Assembly: GCF_900106955.1 (NCBI RefSeq)
Contig: NZ_FNNI01000010.1
Location: forward strand, 24,831-88,830
Length of the DNA stretch: 64,000 bases
Origin: Aidingimonas halophila
Lineage (GTDB): Bacteria > Pseudomonadota > Gammaproteobacteria > Pseudomonadales > Halomonadaceae
Direction of reading: 5' to 3'
In this document: piece after piece, positions 1-7,030 of the stretch
Layout of the letters: each line of letters starts with the position of its first letter
How positions within the stretch are numbered: the first letter of the stretch is position 1
Translations under genes and position numbers: made by a program
The notes under the pieces: model-generated
Told to the model about the DNA's origin: nothing
What the model saw: only the letters and a program-made list of their open reading frames with translations
The model's database searches: none

Positions 1-198
1 TAAGCATTTTTACACCGTGCGGAGCATGGCAGATAAATGCCTGTTGGGCTAAGCCGCCCATCAGGCTCCGATACCACAGCTTCTATAGGGTATTGTATTG
101 GCCGACGTGCAGCCTGAGGCATCCGGTCGCGAGGGTACAGGCCTGTGATGTCGCGTTCGGGCCGTGAGATTGACCATGTTTTCACCCCTCTTCGAACC

Positions 199-257
199 GT
201 CCAACGCCGAAGCGCACCGGTGACTTTAACGTATCGAAGCGGAGCGCCCGGTTAGCT
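199..257 (-). other. attC-like recombination site after the toxin gene
   Basis: Read on the minus strand, an imperfect inverted repeat of 59 bases runs from AGCTAAC (251-257) to GTTGGAC (199-205). These fit the RYYYAAC and GTTRRRY ends of an integron attC site. Inside them GCGCTCCG faces CGGTGCGC, so a second block can pair, as the L boxes of attC do. One end overlaps the TAA stop of the toxin gene, as is common in compact gene cassettes. The length equals the classic 59-base element. No integrase gene is present, so this is a pattern-based inference. Confidence 0.5.
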
Positions 258-554
258 GTCCCCAAGCATGTACGCACGAAGCTGCCGCTCCTCTCGCATG
301 ACATAGAGGACGAGAACCCGACTGACATCCTCACGATAAAAAATGCGACACGGTGGAACCACTAACTCCCTGTATACCGAATCAGGAAGCTCTGGGGGAA
401 TCCGTCCGGATTGGGGGAAGTCTTCCAAACGCTCGGTCGTATCGCAAACTTCCTGGACCAGATGACTTGCGGCAGAAGGATTATCCAGAGCAATGTACTC
501 AGCGATGGCATCCAGTTCCTGAAGGGCGGACTCCGTCCAGATTACTTCAGCCAT
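252..554 (-). CDS. RelE/ParE family toxin
   Basis: A 100-residue protein of the RelE/ParE toxin fold. It opens with the family pattern W-T-x-x-A-L-x-x-L-D-x-I-A-x-Y-I, has the middle segment DFPQSGR followed by YRELVVPPCRIFYRE, and ends in a short beta strand VLVLYVMREERQL. Length is usual for the family. ParE members poison DNA gyrase and RelE members cut mRNA in ribosomes; the sequence alone does not decide which, though the YIALDNP helix is more like ParE. Its start lies 13 bases inside the end of the antitoxin gene, the usual antitoxin-first, translationally coupled order. The stop lies inside an attC-like repeat, so the pair probably moves as an integron cassette. Confidence 0.85.
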   Translation of the reverse strand: MAEVIWTESALQELDAIAEYIALDNPSAASHLVQEVCDTTERLEDFPQSGRIPPELPDSVYRELVVPPCRIFYREDVSRVLVLYVMREERQLRAYMLGDS

Positions 555-799
555 TTACTCATTTTCTCCCTGGCCTCACTTTGGCTGTACGTTCTTCCCT
601 CGAGTACAGCACGCTCTCCCCTTGAGAGCCCCTCAAGCAGCTCAAGTCGGCGCTGCATGAACTCATAATCCTGCACATCGACAAGGTATGCGGATGGCTG
701 ACCATGCTCCGTGATCAGTATCGGCTCTTTAGACAAGTGCAGATCTGCCAGAATCTTTGTTGCTTGACGCTTAAGGTTCGTAACAAGCTCGACTTTCAT
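542..799 (-). CDS. Phd/YefM family antitoxin
   Basis: An 85-residue antitoxin of the Phd/YefM family. The N-terminal DNA-binding half shows the family pattern (VTNLKRQATKILADLH, then EPILITEHGQPSAYLVD), and the charged C-terminal part (EGRTYSQSEAREKMSKWL) is the region that normally wraps and blocks the toxin. It should bind its own promoter and repress the pair, with the toxin as co-repressor. The likely operator lies just upstream: TGATACTATAGTGTCACTAT (minus strand, about 825-844) has short inverted repeats of the type such antitoxins bind. The gene overlaps the toxin start by 13 bases. Confidence 0.85.
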   Translation of the reverse strand: MKVELVTNLKRQATKILADLHLSKEPILITEHGQPSAYLVDVQDYEFMQRRLELLEGLSRGERAVLEGRTYSQSEAREKMSKWLK

Positions 800-862
800 G
801 GACTCACCCTGAATCGGACTAATAGTGACACTATAGTATCACTTTTCTGGTGAGGCAATCAT

Positions 863-895
863 AGCTAACGTTTGAGCTGAGGCGAAGGGTTAGGC
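863..895 (-). other. Shortened attC-like site between two cassettes
   Basis: On the minus strand GCCTAAC (889-895) is followed by CCTTCGC, then GCTCAAAC and GTTAGCT (863-869). The outer 7-mers and the flanking CCTTCGC and CTCAAAC blocks look like the two ends of a chromosomal-type attC site, but the central part that usually forms most of the hairpin is missing. It sits between the stop of the SnoaL-like gene and the toxin-antitoxin promoter, where a cassette boundary is expected. The second end is GTTAGCT, not a strict GTTRRRY match. It is probably a collapsed, perhaps inactive site. Confidence 0.5.
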
Positions 896-910
896 GTCAC
901 TTGGATCGGG

Positions 911-1303
911 TTAAGATAGTAGTTGAGCTTCGATTGCAGCCTTGTCAATGACTGACCAGACTTGGGCGATTCTCCGGTCAAGGAACTCATAGAAGACGTT
1001 CTCGGCAAACGAGACCTTCACTCCGTTAACGTCGAGGTTGAGGAATTTCTCTCTTGGCGTGCAGTTGAAGCGCAGCCGGCTTGCTACGTACGGTGGCTCG
1101 GCAACTAGCAACTCAATGTTGAAGTGCAGGTCGGGAATATCGGTGAAGTCTCTCTCCAGCATTTCGCGATAGCCTGTCACCCCAATTTGATTGCCGTTAT
1201 GCCTCACTTCTTCATGAACGAAACGCCCCAAAGTCGACCAATCTTGCTCATTTAGACAGGCAATGTAGTCCCGGTAGACGCTCGCTAGTTCGGATTTGGT
1301 CAT
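911..1303 (-). CDS. SnoaL-like / NTF2-fold protein
   Basis: A 130-residue protein of the SnoaL-like (ester cyclase, NTF2-fold) family. The features visible are the opening helix YRDYIACLNEQDW, the segment FVHEEVRHNGNQIG, the motif PDLHFNIELLVAEPPYVASR, and the closing strand FYEFLDRRIAQVWSVID. The small open cone of this fold binds varied ligands, and many members are of unknown function or catalyse aldol, isomerase or hydratase steps. The start at 1303 was chosen because AGAAAGGG lies just upstream; a longer frame to 1375 has no such support and runs into the upstream cassette junction. It lies between two attC-like sites and is probably a captured gene cassette. Confidence 0.72.
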   Translation of the reverse strand: MTKSELASVYRDYIACLNEQDWSTLGRFVHEEVRHNGNQIGVTGYREMLERDFTDIPDLHFNIELLVAEPPYVASRLRFNCTPREKFLNLDVNGVKVSFAENVFYEFLDRRIAQVWSVIDKAAIEAQLLS

Positions 1304-1399
1304 CGGTGACCCTTTCTGTACCGCGAAGGTGCGGATGCGCGTTGTGGGTGCCCAAGAGTAAGCAGTGGACGCCATTGATGGAAGTGAGCTTGCGCGTGA

Positions 1400-1522
1400 T
1401 GCCTAACACCAATAAACGCGCCAATTGCATTTGGTGGAGAGTCTGCTTGAGACGACAGCTTTCCCGTAATCGCTTCCAGCGACTCAAGTGGCTGTTCTTT
1501 ACTCCATACCGCGTCGTTATGC
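1400..1522 (-). other. Long attC-like site upstream of the SnoaL cassette
   Basis: On the minus strand GCATAAC (1516-1522) and GTTAGGC (1400-1406) form a possible pair of outer attC boxes about 123 bases apart, like the long sites of Vibrio-type arrays, which also begin with GCATAAC. Next to them ACGCG and CGCGT can pair. The end GTTAGGC followed by ATCACGC is the usual look of a cassette junction. The middle part was not shown to fold, so this is the weakest of the three sites. Confidence 0.4.
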
Positions 1523-1772
1523 TTGTTGCTGGAGTAGTCACGGGCACCGCCCTGGAAAGGCAGTGGGACACGGTCATAGAAAGTGTCGGCAGGTCCATCC
1601 GCCCCGACGGTCGTGCGAGTGCGGTGTGATTCAGGGCTCTGAGGAAGCCGATGTCATAAGACCATCCCATGCGTATCGGTTATCTCATTATGATGTCATG
1701 AGGTTCAGCCTAGCATTCGACGCGGATCACCAACCACGTTCCGGATCAACGGCGACTCATAGCAAGATATGA
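1523..1772. other. No complete gene; coding-like debris
   Basis: No intact gene was found between the cassette boundary and the transporter fragment. On the minus strand a frame stays open from about 1650 down to its TGA at 1300-1302, which overlaps the start of the SnoaL-like gene, with coding-like segments such as FYDRVPLPFQGGARDYSS and WSKEQPLESLEAITGKL. It has no start codon with a ribosome site and no family I recognise. It may be the tail of a lost gene, or only an open frame through the attC-like site. Confidence 0.3.
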
Positions 1773-1970
1773 TTACCTGCCCGAAAAGGCTTTAAACAAC
1801 CGACCGAGGCGAATCATCGAGGTGAGCGGCACCAGCAGCACGACGGCGAATATCGAGCGCCCGGCAATGAGCCCATCCAGTGGGACCGTATCGGCGAAAA
1901 ACTTGATGAAGGCATCCCCTGTCGCCATGGCCGTGACCGCCGCAATGATGGCCAGGGTTCCCTGTGTAGT
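1773..1970 (-). pseudogene. EamA/DMT transporter, N-terminal fragment
   Basis: About 65 residues resemble the first two membrane helices of a drug/metabolite-type (EamA) permease: QGTLAIIAAVTAMATGDAFI, then FADTVPLDGLIAGRSIFAVV and LLVPLTSMIRLG. Full proteins have ten helices and about 290 residues, so more than three quarters is gone; the frame stops at 1773. Upstream of about 1970 the sequence changes abruptly to the end of a dehydrogenase gene on the other strand, so the original promoter and start are also lost or replaced. It is a remnant, not a working transporter. Confidence 0.65.
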
Positions 1971-2145
1971 GGAATCGGAACTGGCCGACACCATCACCGA
2001 CGCCAGCGCCGCCGAAGCGATGCAAGCCTACCGCCAGATCGCCCTCAAGCCCGAAGCCATTGCCGCCGCGATAGCCCATGTGATCGATCAGCCCAGCGAT
2101 GTCGATACCAGTGAGATCGTGGTTCGCCCCACCGCCAGTGCCTAA
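1971..2145 (+). pseudogene. SDR dehydrogenase, C-terminal fragment
   Basis: The last 57 or so residues of a short-chain dehydrogenase of the YdfG/serine-dehydrogenase-like kind: ESELADTITDAS, then YRQIALKPEAIAAAIAHVI and QPSDVDTSEIVVRPTASA before the stop. The same ending (NQPEHVDVNEILVRPTP) is seen in the intact SDR at 47700-48386, which supports the reading. The cofactor fold and the catalytic Ser-Tyr-Lys are missing. Upstream of about 1970 the frame continues only as antisense of a transporter fragment, so it is the scar of a deletion or rearrangement. Confidence 0.7.
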
Positions 2146-2256
2146 ACGCCGACGATCGTGTGAGGAAAACGAGATGATGCCGGTGCAGACCGGTGCAGTT
2201 GCCGCAATGGCGACCAGCCGAGCCGAACATACGGGCATGCCGTCTTATCGCCCCGG

Positions 2257-3027
2257 TTACAGCATCGCCCCGCCATCGACGGCATAGACGGCACCCGTGG
2301 TATAGGCGGATTCGTCCGAGGAGAGATGGACCGCCAGGGCGGCAATCTCCTCGGGACGGCCCAGTCGACCCATCGGCTGGCGGTTGATGAAGGCCTCACG
2401 CGCCGCCTGGGCATCGCCGGTGGCATGCATCCGGTCGACCAACGACGGGCTTTCGACCGTGCCGGGACAGATGACGTTGGCCCGGATGCCGTCGCGAATG
2501 AAGTCCATGGCCAGCGACCTGGTCATACCGACGACGGCAGCCTTGGTGGCCGAATAGGCGAACCGCCGCGGCACGCCCTTGAGCGGCCCGGCGACCGAGG
2601 CGATATTGAGGATGTTGCCGCTGCCACGCTCGAGCATGCCCGGCAGGAAGGCGCGACAGGTCGCATACACGGCCCGCGCGTTGATGTCGAACGAGCGTTC
2701 CCAGTCGTCCGGCTCGGTATCCAGGATCGTGCCGTCATGGACATAGCCGGCCACATTGGCCAGCACATCGATCGGACCGATACGCGCCGCCAGGGCCGCA
2801 ATGGCCTGGTCGTCGGCGACATCGAGCTGATGCGATTCCACGCGGGCGAATTGTTCCGCCAGTGCGTCGACCGGCGCCAGGGTGCGACTGGTGGCGATCA
2901 CCCGCCCCCCTTCGGCGGCCAACTGCTCGACCACCGCGCGCCCGATCCCCTGGCCCGCGCCGGTGACCAGGATCGTCTTGCCGGCGACCCGCCCGGGGCG
3001 CGTCACCTGATCGTTGCTGTCCGTCAT
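2257..3027 (-). CDS. SDR dehydrogenase, 2-keto-3-deoxy-L-fuconate dehydrogenase-like
   Basis: A 256-residue short-chain dehydrogenase. The cofactor loop TGAGQGIG is at residues 22-29, the NVAG motif at 91-94, and the catalytic Ser144, Tyr158 and Lys162 are in place (NIASVAG, YSATK). The C-terminal run CPGTVESPSL followed by RQPMGRLGRPEEIA is typical of 2-keto-3-deoxy-L-fuconate dehydrogenase and its relatives, which oxidise C4 of a 2-keto-3-deoxy sugar acid with NAD. The exact substrate is not fixed by the sequence. It overlaps the upstream SDR by one base and faces a TAXI transporter across a palindromic operator, so a role in using an imported sugar acid is inferred. A similar protein is at 22781-23530. 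Confidence 0.85.
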   Translation of the reverse strand: MTDSNDQVTRPGRVAGKTILVTGAGQGIGRAVVEQLAAEGGRVIATSRTLAPVDALAEQFARVESHQLDVADDQAIAALAARIGPIDVLANVAGYVHDGTILDTEPDDWERSFDINARAVYATCRAFLPGMLERGSGNILNIASVAGPLKGVPRRFAYSATKAAVVGMTRSLAMDFIRDGIRANVICPGTVESPSLVDRMHATGDAQAAREAFINRQPMGRLGRPEEIAALAVHLSSDESAYTTGAVYAVDGGAML

Positions 3028-3788
3028 CAGATGCCTCCCGCCAGATAGCCACCATCGACACTGATATCCGTACCGGTCACGAAACCGGACTCCTCGGATG
3101 CCAGAAACAGCGCCGCACCGACGAGTTCGTCCACTTCGCCGAAGCGGTTATACGGGGTTCGCGTCAGCGCGGCCTGTTTACGCTCGGCCGGCATACGGTC
3201 GCGGTTGAGTTCGGTGAGGAAGAATCCCGGCGAGATCGAGTTGACCCGCACGCCCTGCTCGGCCCATTCCGCGGCCAGGGTCCGGGTCAGTCCCAGGATA
3301 CCGTGCTTGCTGATCGAATAGGCGCAGGCATTGGGCCACCCCCGATGGGCCGCCAGCGAGGCGATATTGATGATGGCGCCCTGGCCACGGTCGAGCATCA
3401 AGCCACCCAACACCGTGCTCGTGAAATAGACACTCTTGAGGTTGGTATCCAGCACCTGATCGAATTCCGCTTCCGAGACCTCCGTGGCGGGCTTGATGAC
3501 GGTGGTGCCCTGGCAGTTCACCAGGATGTCCAGGGTCCCCATGTCACGGGACACATCGGTCGCGAGCCTGTCGATCGCCTGTCTTTCGGTGACGTCGACG
3601 GTATAGCCGAGCGCCGAGGAGTCGCTCTCGCGCAACCGTTCAGTGACCCTTGAGACCTTATCGGTGGTGCGTGCCGCTATGGCAACGCGCGCGCCTTCTC
3701 GTTGAAAGCCTTCGGCGAGGGTCTGCCCGATCCCGCTGGACCCACCGATCACCAGGGCATTCAGTCCTGACAGTCGTGCAGTCGGCAT
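3027..3788 (-). CDS. SDR dehydrogenase, gluconate 5-dehydrogenase/KduD-like
   Basis: A 253-residue classical SDR: cofactor loop GGSSGIG (15-21), NCQG (91-94), Ser144, Tyr157 and Lys161 (YSISK). The ending RFGEVDELVGAALFLASEES with TGTDISVDGGY is typical of sugar-acid dehydrogenases such as gluconate 5-dehydrogenase and KduD. It is the first gene of a two-gene operon with the SDR downstream (TGA/ATG overlap), transcribed away from the TAXI transporter at 3930. The 141-base intergenic region holds a perfect palindrome, so both directions are probably under the GntR regulator at 7031-8059. The substrate is unknown. Confidence 0.82.
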   Translation of the reverse strand: MPTARLSGLNALVIGGSSGIGQTLAEGFQREGARVAIAARTTDKVSRVTERLRESDSSALGYTVDVTERQAIDRLATDVSRDMGTLDILVNCQGTTVIKPATEVSEAEFDQVLDTNLKSVYFTSTVLGGLMLDRGQGAIINIASLAAHRGWPNACAYSISKHGILGLTRTLAAEWAEQGVRVNSISPGFFLTELNRDRMPAERKQAALTRTPYNRFGEVDELVGAALFLASEESGFVTGTDISVDGGYLAGGI

Positions 3789-3853
3789 GGCTGTTCTCCT
3801 TGTCGTTCGCCGGCGTTGGATTGACGTACTTGCATCACTGGGTATTCTAGCCT

Positions 3854-3883
3854 AAATGTATATGTGTATACACATATACATTT
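3854..3883. promoter_or_regulatory. Perfect 30-bp palindrome, probable GntR operator
   Basis: The half site AAATGTATATGTGTA is followed at once by its exact reverse complement, centred at 3868/3869. The core TGTATACA has the GT-n-AC form bound by many GntR/FadR-type regulators. It lies 46 bases before the TAXI gene start and 65 bases before the divergent SDR start, so one bound dimer could control both. The GntR gene at 7031-8059 is the obvious candidate, by position. Confidence 0.7.
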
Positions 3884-3929
3884 CATACAACAACAAGATC
3901 CGGTACGCACTCTCAGAGGAGCAACGCCA

Positions 3930-4886
3930 ATGTACAAAACGCTGATAACCCTGAGTCTCGGTGCTCTCCCGTTCGTCATGGTTCCCACGACGTCGCTAGC
4001 CCAGGAGGAGTTCATCCGCATCGCCACCGCCGGTTCCGGCGGCAACTACTATCGCCTCGGCGGTGGTCTGGCATCGATCTATAACGACCGGATCGATGGC
4101 GTGGAGGCTTCCATTCAAGCCACCGGCGGCACCGTCGAGAATCTCGACCTGCTGGCCGACCAGGAAGTCGAGCTGGCCTATCTGTCCGGCGGGATCGGCC
4201 AGGAGGCCTACGAAAACACGGGACAATTCGAACAGCGGCCGGAAGGGCGATACGAGGGACTGCGCGCCATCGCCACGGTCTATCCCAACCCTCAGTGGTT
4301 CATCGCCATCGATGAGGACATCGAGTCGGTCAAGGATCTCGAAGGCATGCGCGTGTCGGTGGGTACCCAGGGCGGCGCGGGCGAGACCTGGTGGCGCTCG
4401 ATCATGGAACATCTGGACTGGACCTATGAAGACATCCAACCCGAGTTCACGGTCCACGATTCCGCGATCGATCAGGTCCGCAATCGCCAGATCGACGCCC
4501 TGATCTGGCCGGACGCCCCCGGCTCATCGAGCATCCAGCAGATCGCCGACACCGATCGTGGCCGCGCCCTCGATATCGACGAGGACATCATCGAGTACAT
4601 GGCCGACCAGGGGCTCGATTACGCTTATACTCTCGATGCCGATGACAATCCGTTCGGCGATGAGGACATCCAGACCTTTGCCTCACCGATCACGCTGGCA
4701 TCCCATGAAGGCGTTTCCGAAGAGCGGGTCTACGAAATGACCAAGGCCATGTTCGAGAACAAGGAAGAGTTGATCGGTGTGCATCCCCTCGCCGAGTACA
4801 TGGAGCTCGAGGACGCTGCGGAAAATCTGCCTTTCCCTCTGCATCCGGGTGCGGAACGCTATTACGAGGAACAGGGCGTTCTGTAA
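3930..4886 (+). CDS. TAXI family TRAP transporter solute-binding protein
   Basis: A 318-residue periplasmic binding protein of the TAXI type. The start at 3930 follows AGAGGAG and gives a signal peptide (MYKTLITLSLGALP, cleavage near SLA-QE). The mature part opens with the family signature IRIATAGSGGNYYRLGG; a later motif is MRVSVGTQGGAGETWW. TAXI proteins deliver organic acids or amino acids to a fused TRAP permease, which is the next gene. An 11-bp stem-loop between the two genes probably gives more binding protein than permease. The neighbouring dehydrogenases suggest a sugar acid as ligand; that is inference. Confidence 0.9.
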   Translation: MYKTLITLSLGALPFVMVPTTSLAQEEFIRIATAGSGGNYYRLGGGLASIYNDRIDGVEASIQATGGTVENLDLLADQEVELAYLSGGIGQEAYENTGQFEQRPEGRYEGLRAIATVYPNPQWFIAIDEDIESVKDLEGMRVSVGTQGGAGETWWRSIMEHLDWTYEDIQPEFTVHDSAIDQVRNRQIDALIWPDAPGSSSIQQIADTDRGRALDIDEDIIEYMADQGLDYAYTLDADDNPFGDEDIQTFASPITLASHEGVSEERVYEMTKAMFENKEELIGVHPLAEYMELEDAAENLPFPLHPGAERYYEEQGVL

Positions 4887-4914
4887 GTCGTCGTTCGTCA
4901 CGCTACTACCGATA

Positions 4915-4943
4915 ATCGGGGCTGTTCTCATCACAGCCCCGAT
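4915..4943 (+). terminator. Intercistronic stem-loop
   Basis: ATCGGGGCTGT pairs with ACAGCCCCGAT over 11 bp with a 7-base loop. There is no T run after it, so it more likely slows or partly stops transcription, or protects the 3' end of the binding-protein message, than ends the operon. Confidence 0.7.
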
Positions 4944-4966
4944 GATGCCAACGGGGGAAATCTATC

Positions 4967-6967
4967 ATGGCCGGATCGCATGATGACGAGTCGCGTCGGC
5001 AGCACGACTCGGATGCCCAATGGGAGCGTCCCGACCTCGAAGGGGAAGGCGTCATCGATGTCGATGCGCTCAGTTCCCAGTCAGAGGTCAAGAGTGATAC
5101 CCGCTCGCTGGCAGGCTGGTGGGCAACGTTATTCGCAATGGTCGCCGTTGCCTCGTCGCTGTTCCATTTCTACACCGCCGGTTACCGCCCATTACCGGCC
5201 ATGGAACAACGCCCCATCCACCTGGCCTTCATGCTGTTCCTGTGCTTTCTCATCTATCCGGCGACCCGTGCCGGTGCCGACCGCCGCCCCAGCCTGATCG
5301 ACGTGGCCCTTGCCATTACGGGCGCGATCACGTCCTATTATCTGGCCTTTTATTATCAGGATATCGTCATGCGTGGCGGATTCCCGACGCAGACCGATAT
5401 CATCGTCGGCACGATCTTCTGCCTGGTCATCCTCGAAGCCGCCCGCCGCACCATGGGCATGTTCCTGGTCGTGCTGTCGCTCGTCTTTCTGGGGTATCTG
5501 GCGCTGGGCCCGTATCTCCCCGGCATGCTCGCCCACGGCGGCTTCAGCTTCGAGCGCATCATCAGGCAGATGTACATGTCCACCGAGGGCATCTACGGCA
5601 TTGCCGTCGGGGTCTCATCCACTTACGTGTACCTGTTCATCCTCTTCGGCGCCTTCCTGCAGAAATCGGGCACCACCACCTTCTTCACCAACCTGGCGTT
5701 TGCCGCGGCCGGGCAAAGCCCCGGCGGGCCGGCCAAGGTCGGCATCCTGGCCAGCGGCATGATGGGCATGATCCAGGGCTCGTCGGCCGCCAACGTGGCA
5801 TCGACCGGGGTTTTCACGATTCCCCTGATGAAAAGCCTGGGGTTCAAGGGCTATTTCGCCGCTGCCGTGGAAGCCGTCGCCTCCTGCGGCGGACAGTTCC
5901 TGCCACCGGTCATGGGAGCGTCGGCCTTCATCATGGCCGAGTACCTTCAAATGCCATACAGCTATGTGGCGCTGGGCGCCATCATCCCGGCCGCCCTTTA
6001 CTATGGCGCTGTCTATCTGCAGGTTCATCTGCGCGCCAGGAAACTCGGCATGGAAGGGCTACCCCGCAACCGACTGCCCAAGGTCAAGGCCGTCATCCTC
6101 TCGCGCGGCCACCTGGTGCTACCGATTTTCCTGTTGATCGGCATGCTGGTCTTTGGCTTCACTGCGCTGTTCTCGGCGTTCTTTTCAATCATCGCCATCG
6201 TCGTGATCAGTGCCTTGCGCCGTGAGACTCGCATGAGCCTGCGAGACATTTATGACGCGCTCGTGCTGGGGGCCCGCAACACGATTTCCACGGCAATTGC
6301 CTGTGCCGCCGTCGGATTCATCGTCGGCACGGTGGCGCTGTCGGGTATCGGGCTATTGTTCACCCAATCCATCCTGGGTGTCGCCGACGGCAACCTGCTG
6401 CCCGCCCTGCTGCTGGCCGCAGCGGCCTCGCTATTCCTGAGCTTCGGGCTACCGACCACCTCGGTCTACATCATCACGGCGACGCTGGTCGCTCCGAGCC
6501 TGGTGGAAATGGGCGTCGCACCCCTGGTAGCACACCTGTTCTGTTACTACTGGGGTGGCGTGTCGTCGATCACACCGCCGGTGGCGCTGGCTGCCTATGT
6601 CGGTGCTGGCATCGCCAACGCACCGGTCATGAAAACCGGCTTCACGGCCATGCGCCTGGGAATGGCCGCCTATCTAGTCCCGTTCATCTTCGTCTACTGG
6701 CCAGCGCTCGTACAGTGGCAGGATGCCAGTCCTTGGCAATTGGCCATCGCCCTGGTGGGCGGTGTTCTGGCCGTCGTATGCATGGCCGGCATTGGCGAAC
6801 GCTTTCTGACTCGTGGCCTGGCGCATTACAAGGTCATCGCACTGGCAGGATGCATTCTGCTGATCATGTACCCGGCCTTGTGGGCCAACCTGGCAGCCCT
6901 GGTCATTGCCGGCGCGATCTTTGTCATCGAATACCGTGCCAGACCAGGCAAGCTGGTCCCGTCATGA
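4967..6967 (+). CDS. TRAP transporter fused permease (DctQM-type, TAXI-linked)
   Basis: A 666-residue inner-membrane protein that joins the small and large TRAP subunits (the 4TM/12TM fused form). The first 50 residues are very acidic and cytoplasmic, then come membrane helices (WWATLFAMVAVASSLFHFY, IHLAFMLFLCFLIYPATR) and the DctM-like part with GMMGMIQGSSAANVASTGVF and SCGGQFLPPVMGASAFIMAE, signature regions of the transport domain. Length is normal for the type. It uses the sodium or proton gradient with the binding protein upstream. The family uses 4-carbon acids, glutamate and similar solutes; the substrate here is not known. The start follows GGGGGAAAT. Confidence 0.92.
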   Translation: MAGSHDDESRRQHDSDAQWERPDLEGEGVIDVDALSSQSEVKSDTRSLAGWWATLFAMVAVASSLFHFYTAGYRPLPAMEQRPIHLAFMLFLCFLIYPATRAGADRRPSLIDVALAITGAITSYYLAFYYQDIVMRGGFPTQTDIIVGTIFCLVILEAARRTMGMFLVVLSLVFLGYLALGPYLPGMLAHGGFSFERIIRQMYMSTEGIYGIAVGVSSTYVYLFILFGAFLQKSGTTTFFTNLAFAAAGQSPGGPAKVGILASGMMGMIQGSSAANVASTGVFTIPLMKSLGFKGYFAAAVEAVASCGGQFLPPVMGASAFIMAEYLQMPYSYVALGAIIPAALYYGAVYLQVHLRARKLGMEGLPRNRLPKVKAVILSRGHLVLPIFLLIGMLVFGFTALFSAFFSIIAIVVISALRRETRMSLRDIYDALVLGARNTISTAIACAAVGFIVGTVALSGIGLLFTQSILGVADGNLLPALLLAAAASLFLSFGLPTTSVYIITATLVAPSLVEMGVAPLVAHLFCYYWGGVSSITPPVALAAYVGAGIANAPVMKTGFTAMRLGMAAYLVPFIFVYWPALVQWQDASPWQLAIALVGGVLAVVCMAGIGERFLTRGLAHYKVIALAGCILLIMYPALWANLAALVIAGAIFVIEYRARPGKLVPS

Positions 6968-7030
6968 CCCGCGCTTGAAGCCTCTCATCCCGGGGCTTGA
7001 TAATGTGTGGCAGATGGCACGGTGACGACG

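Noticed and set aside
1306..1629. A 107-codon plus-strand frame opposite the cassette boundary
   Set aside because: It crosses the attC-like site, has no ribosome site and no resemblance to a family.
5119..6225. A 368-codon frame inside the TRAP permease in another frame
   Set aside because: It is full of Arg, His and Pro, without a domain, and overlaps a certain gene.
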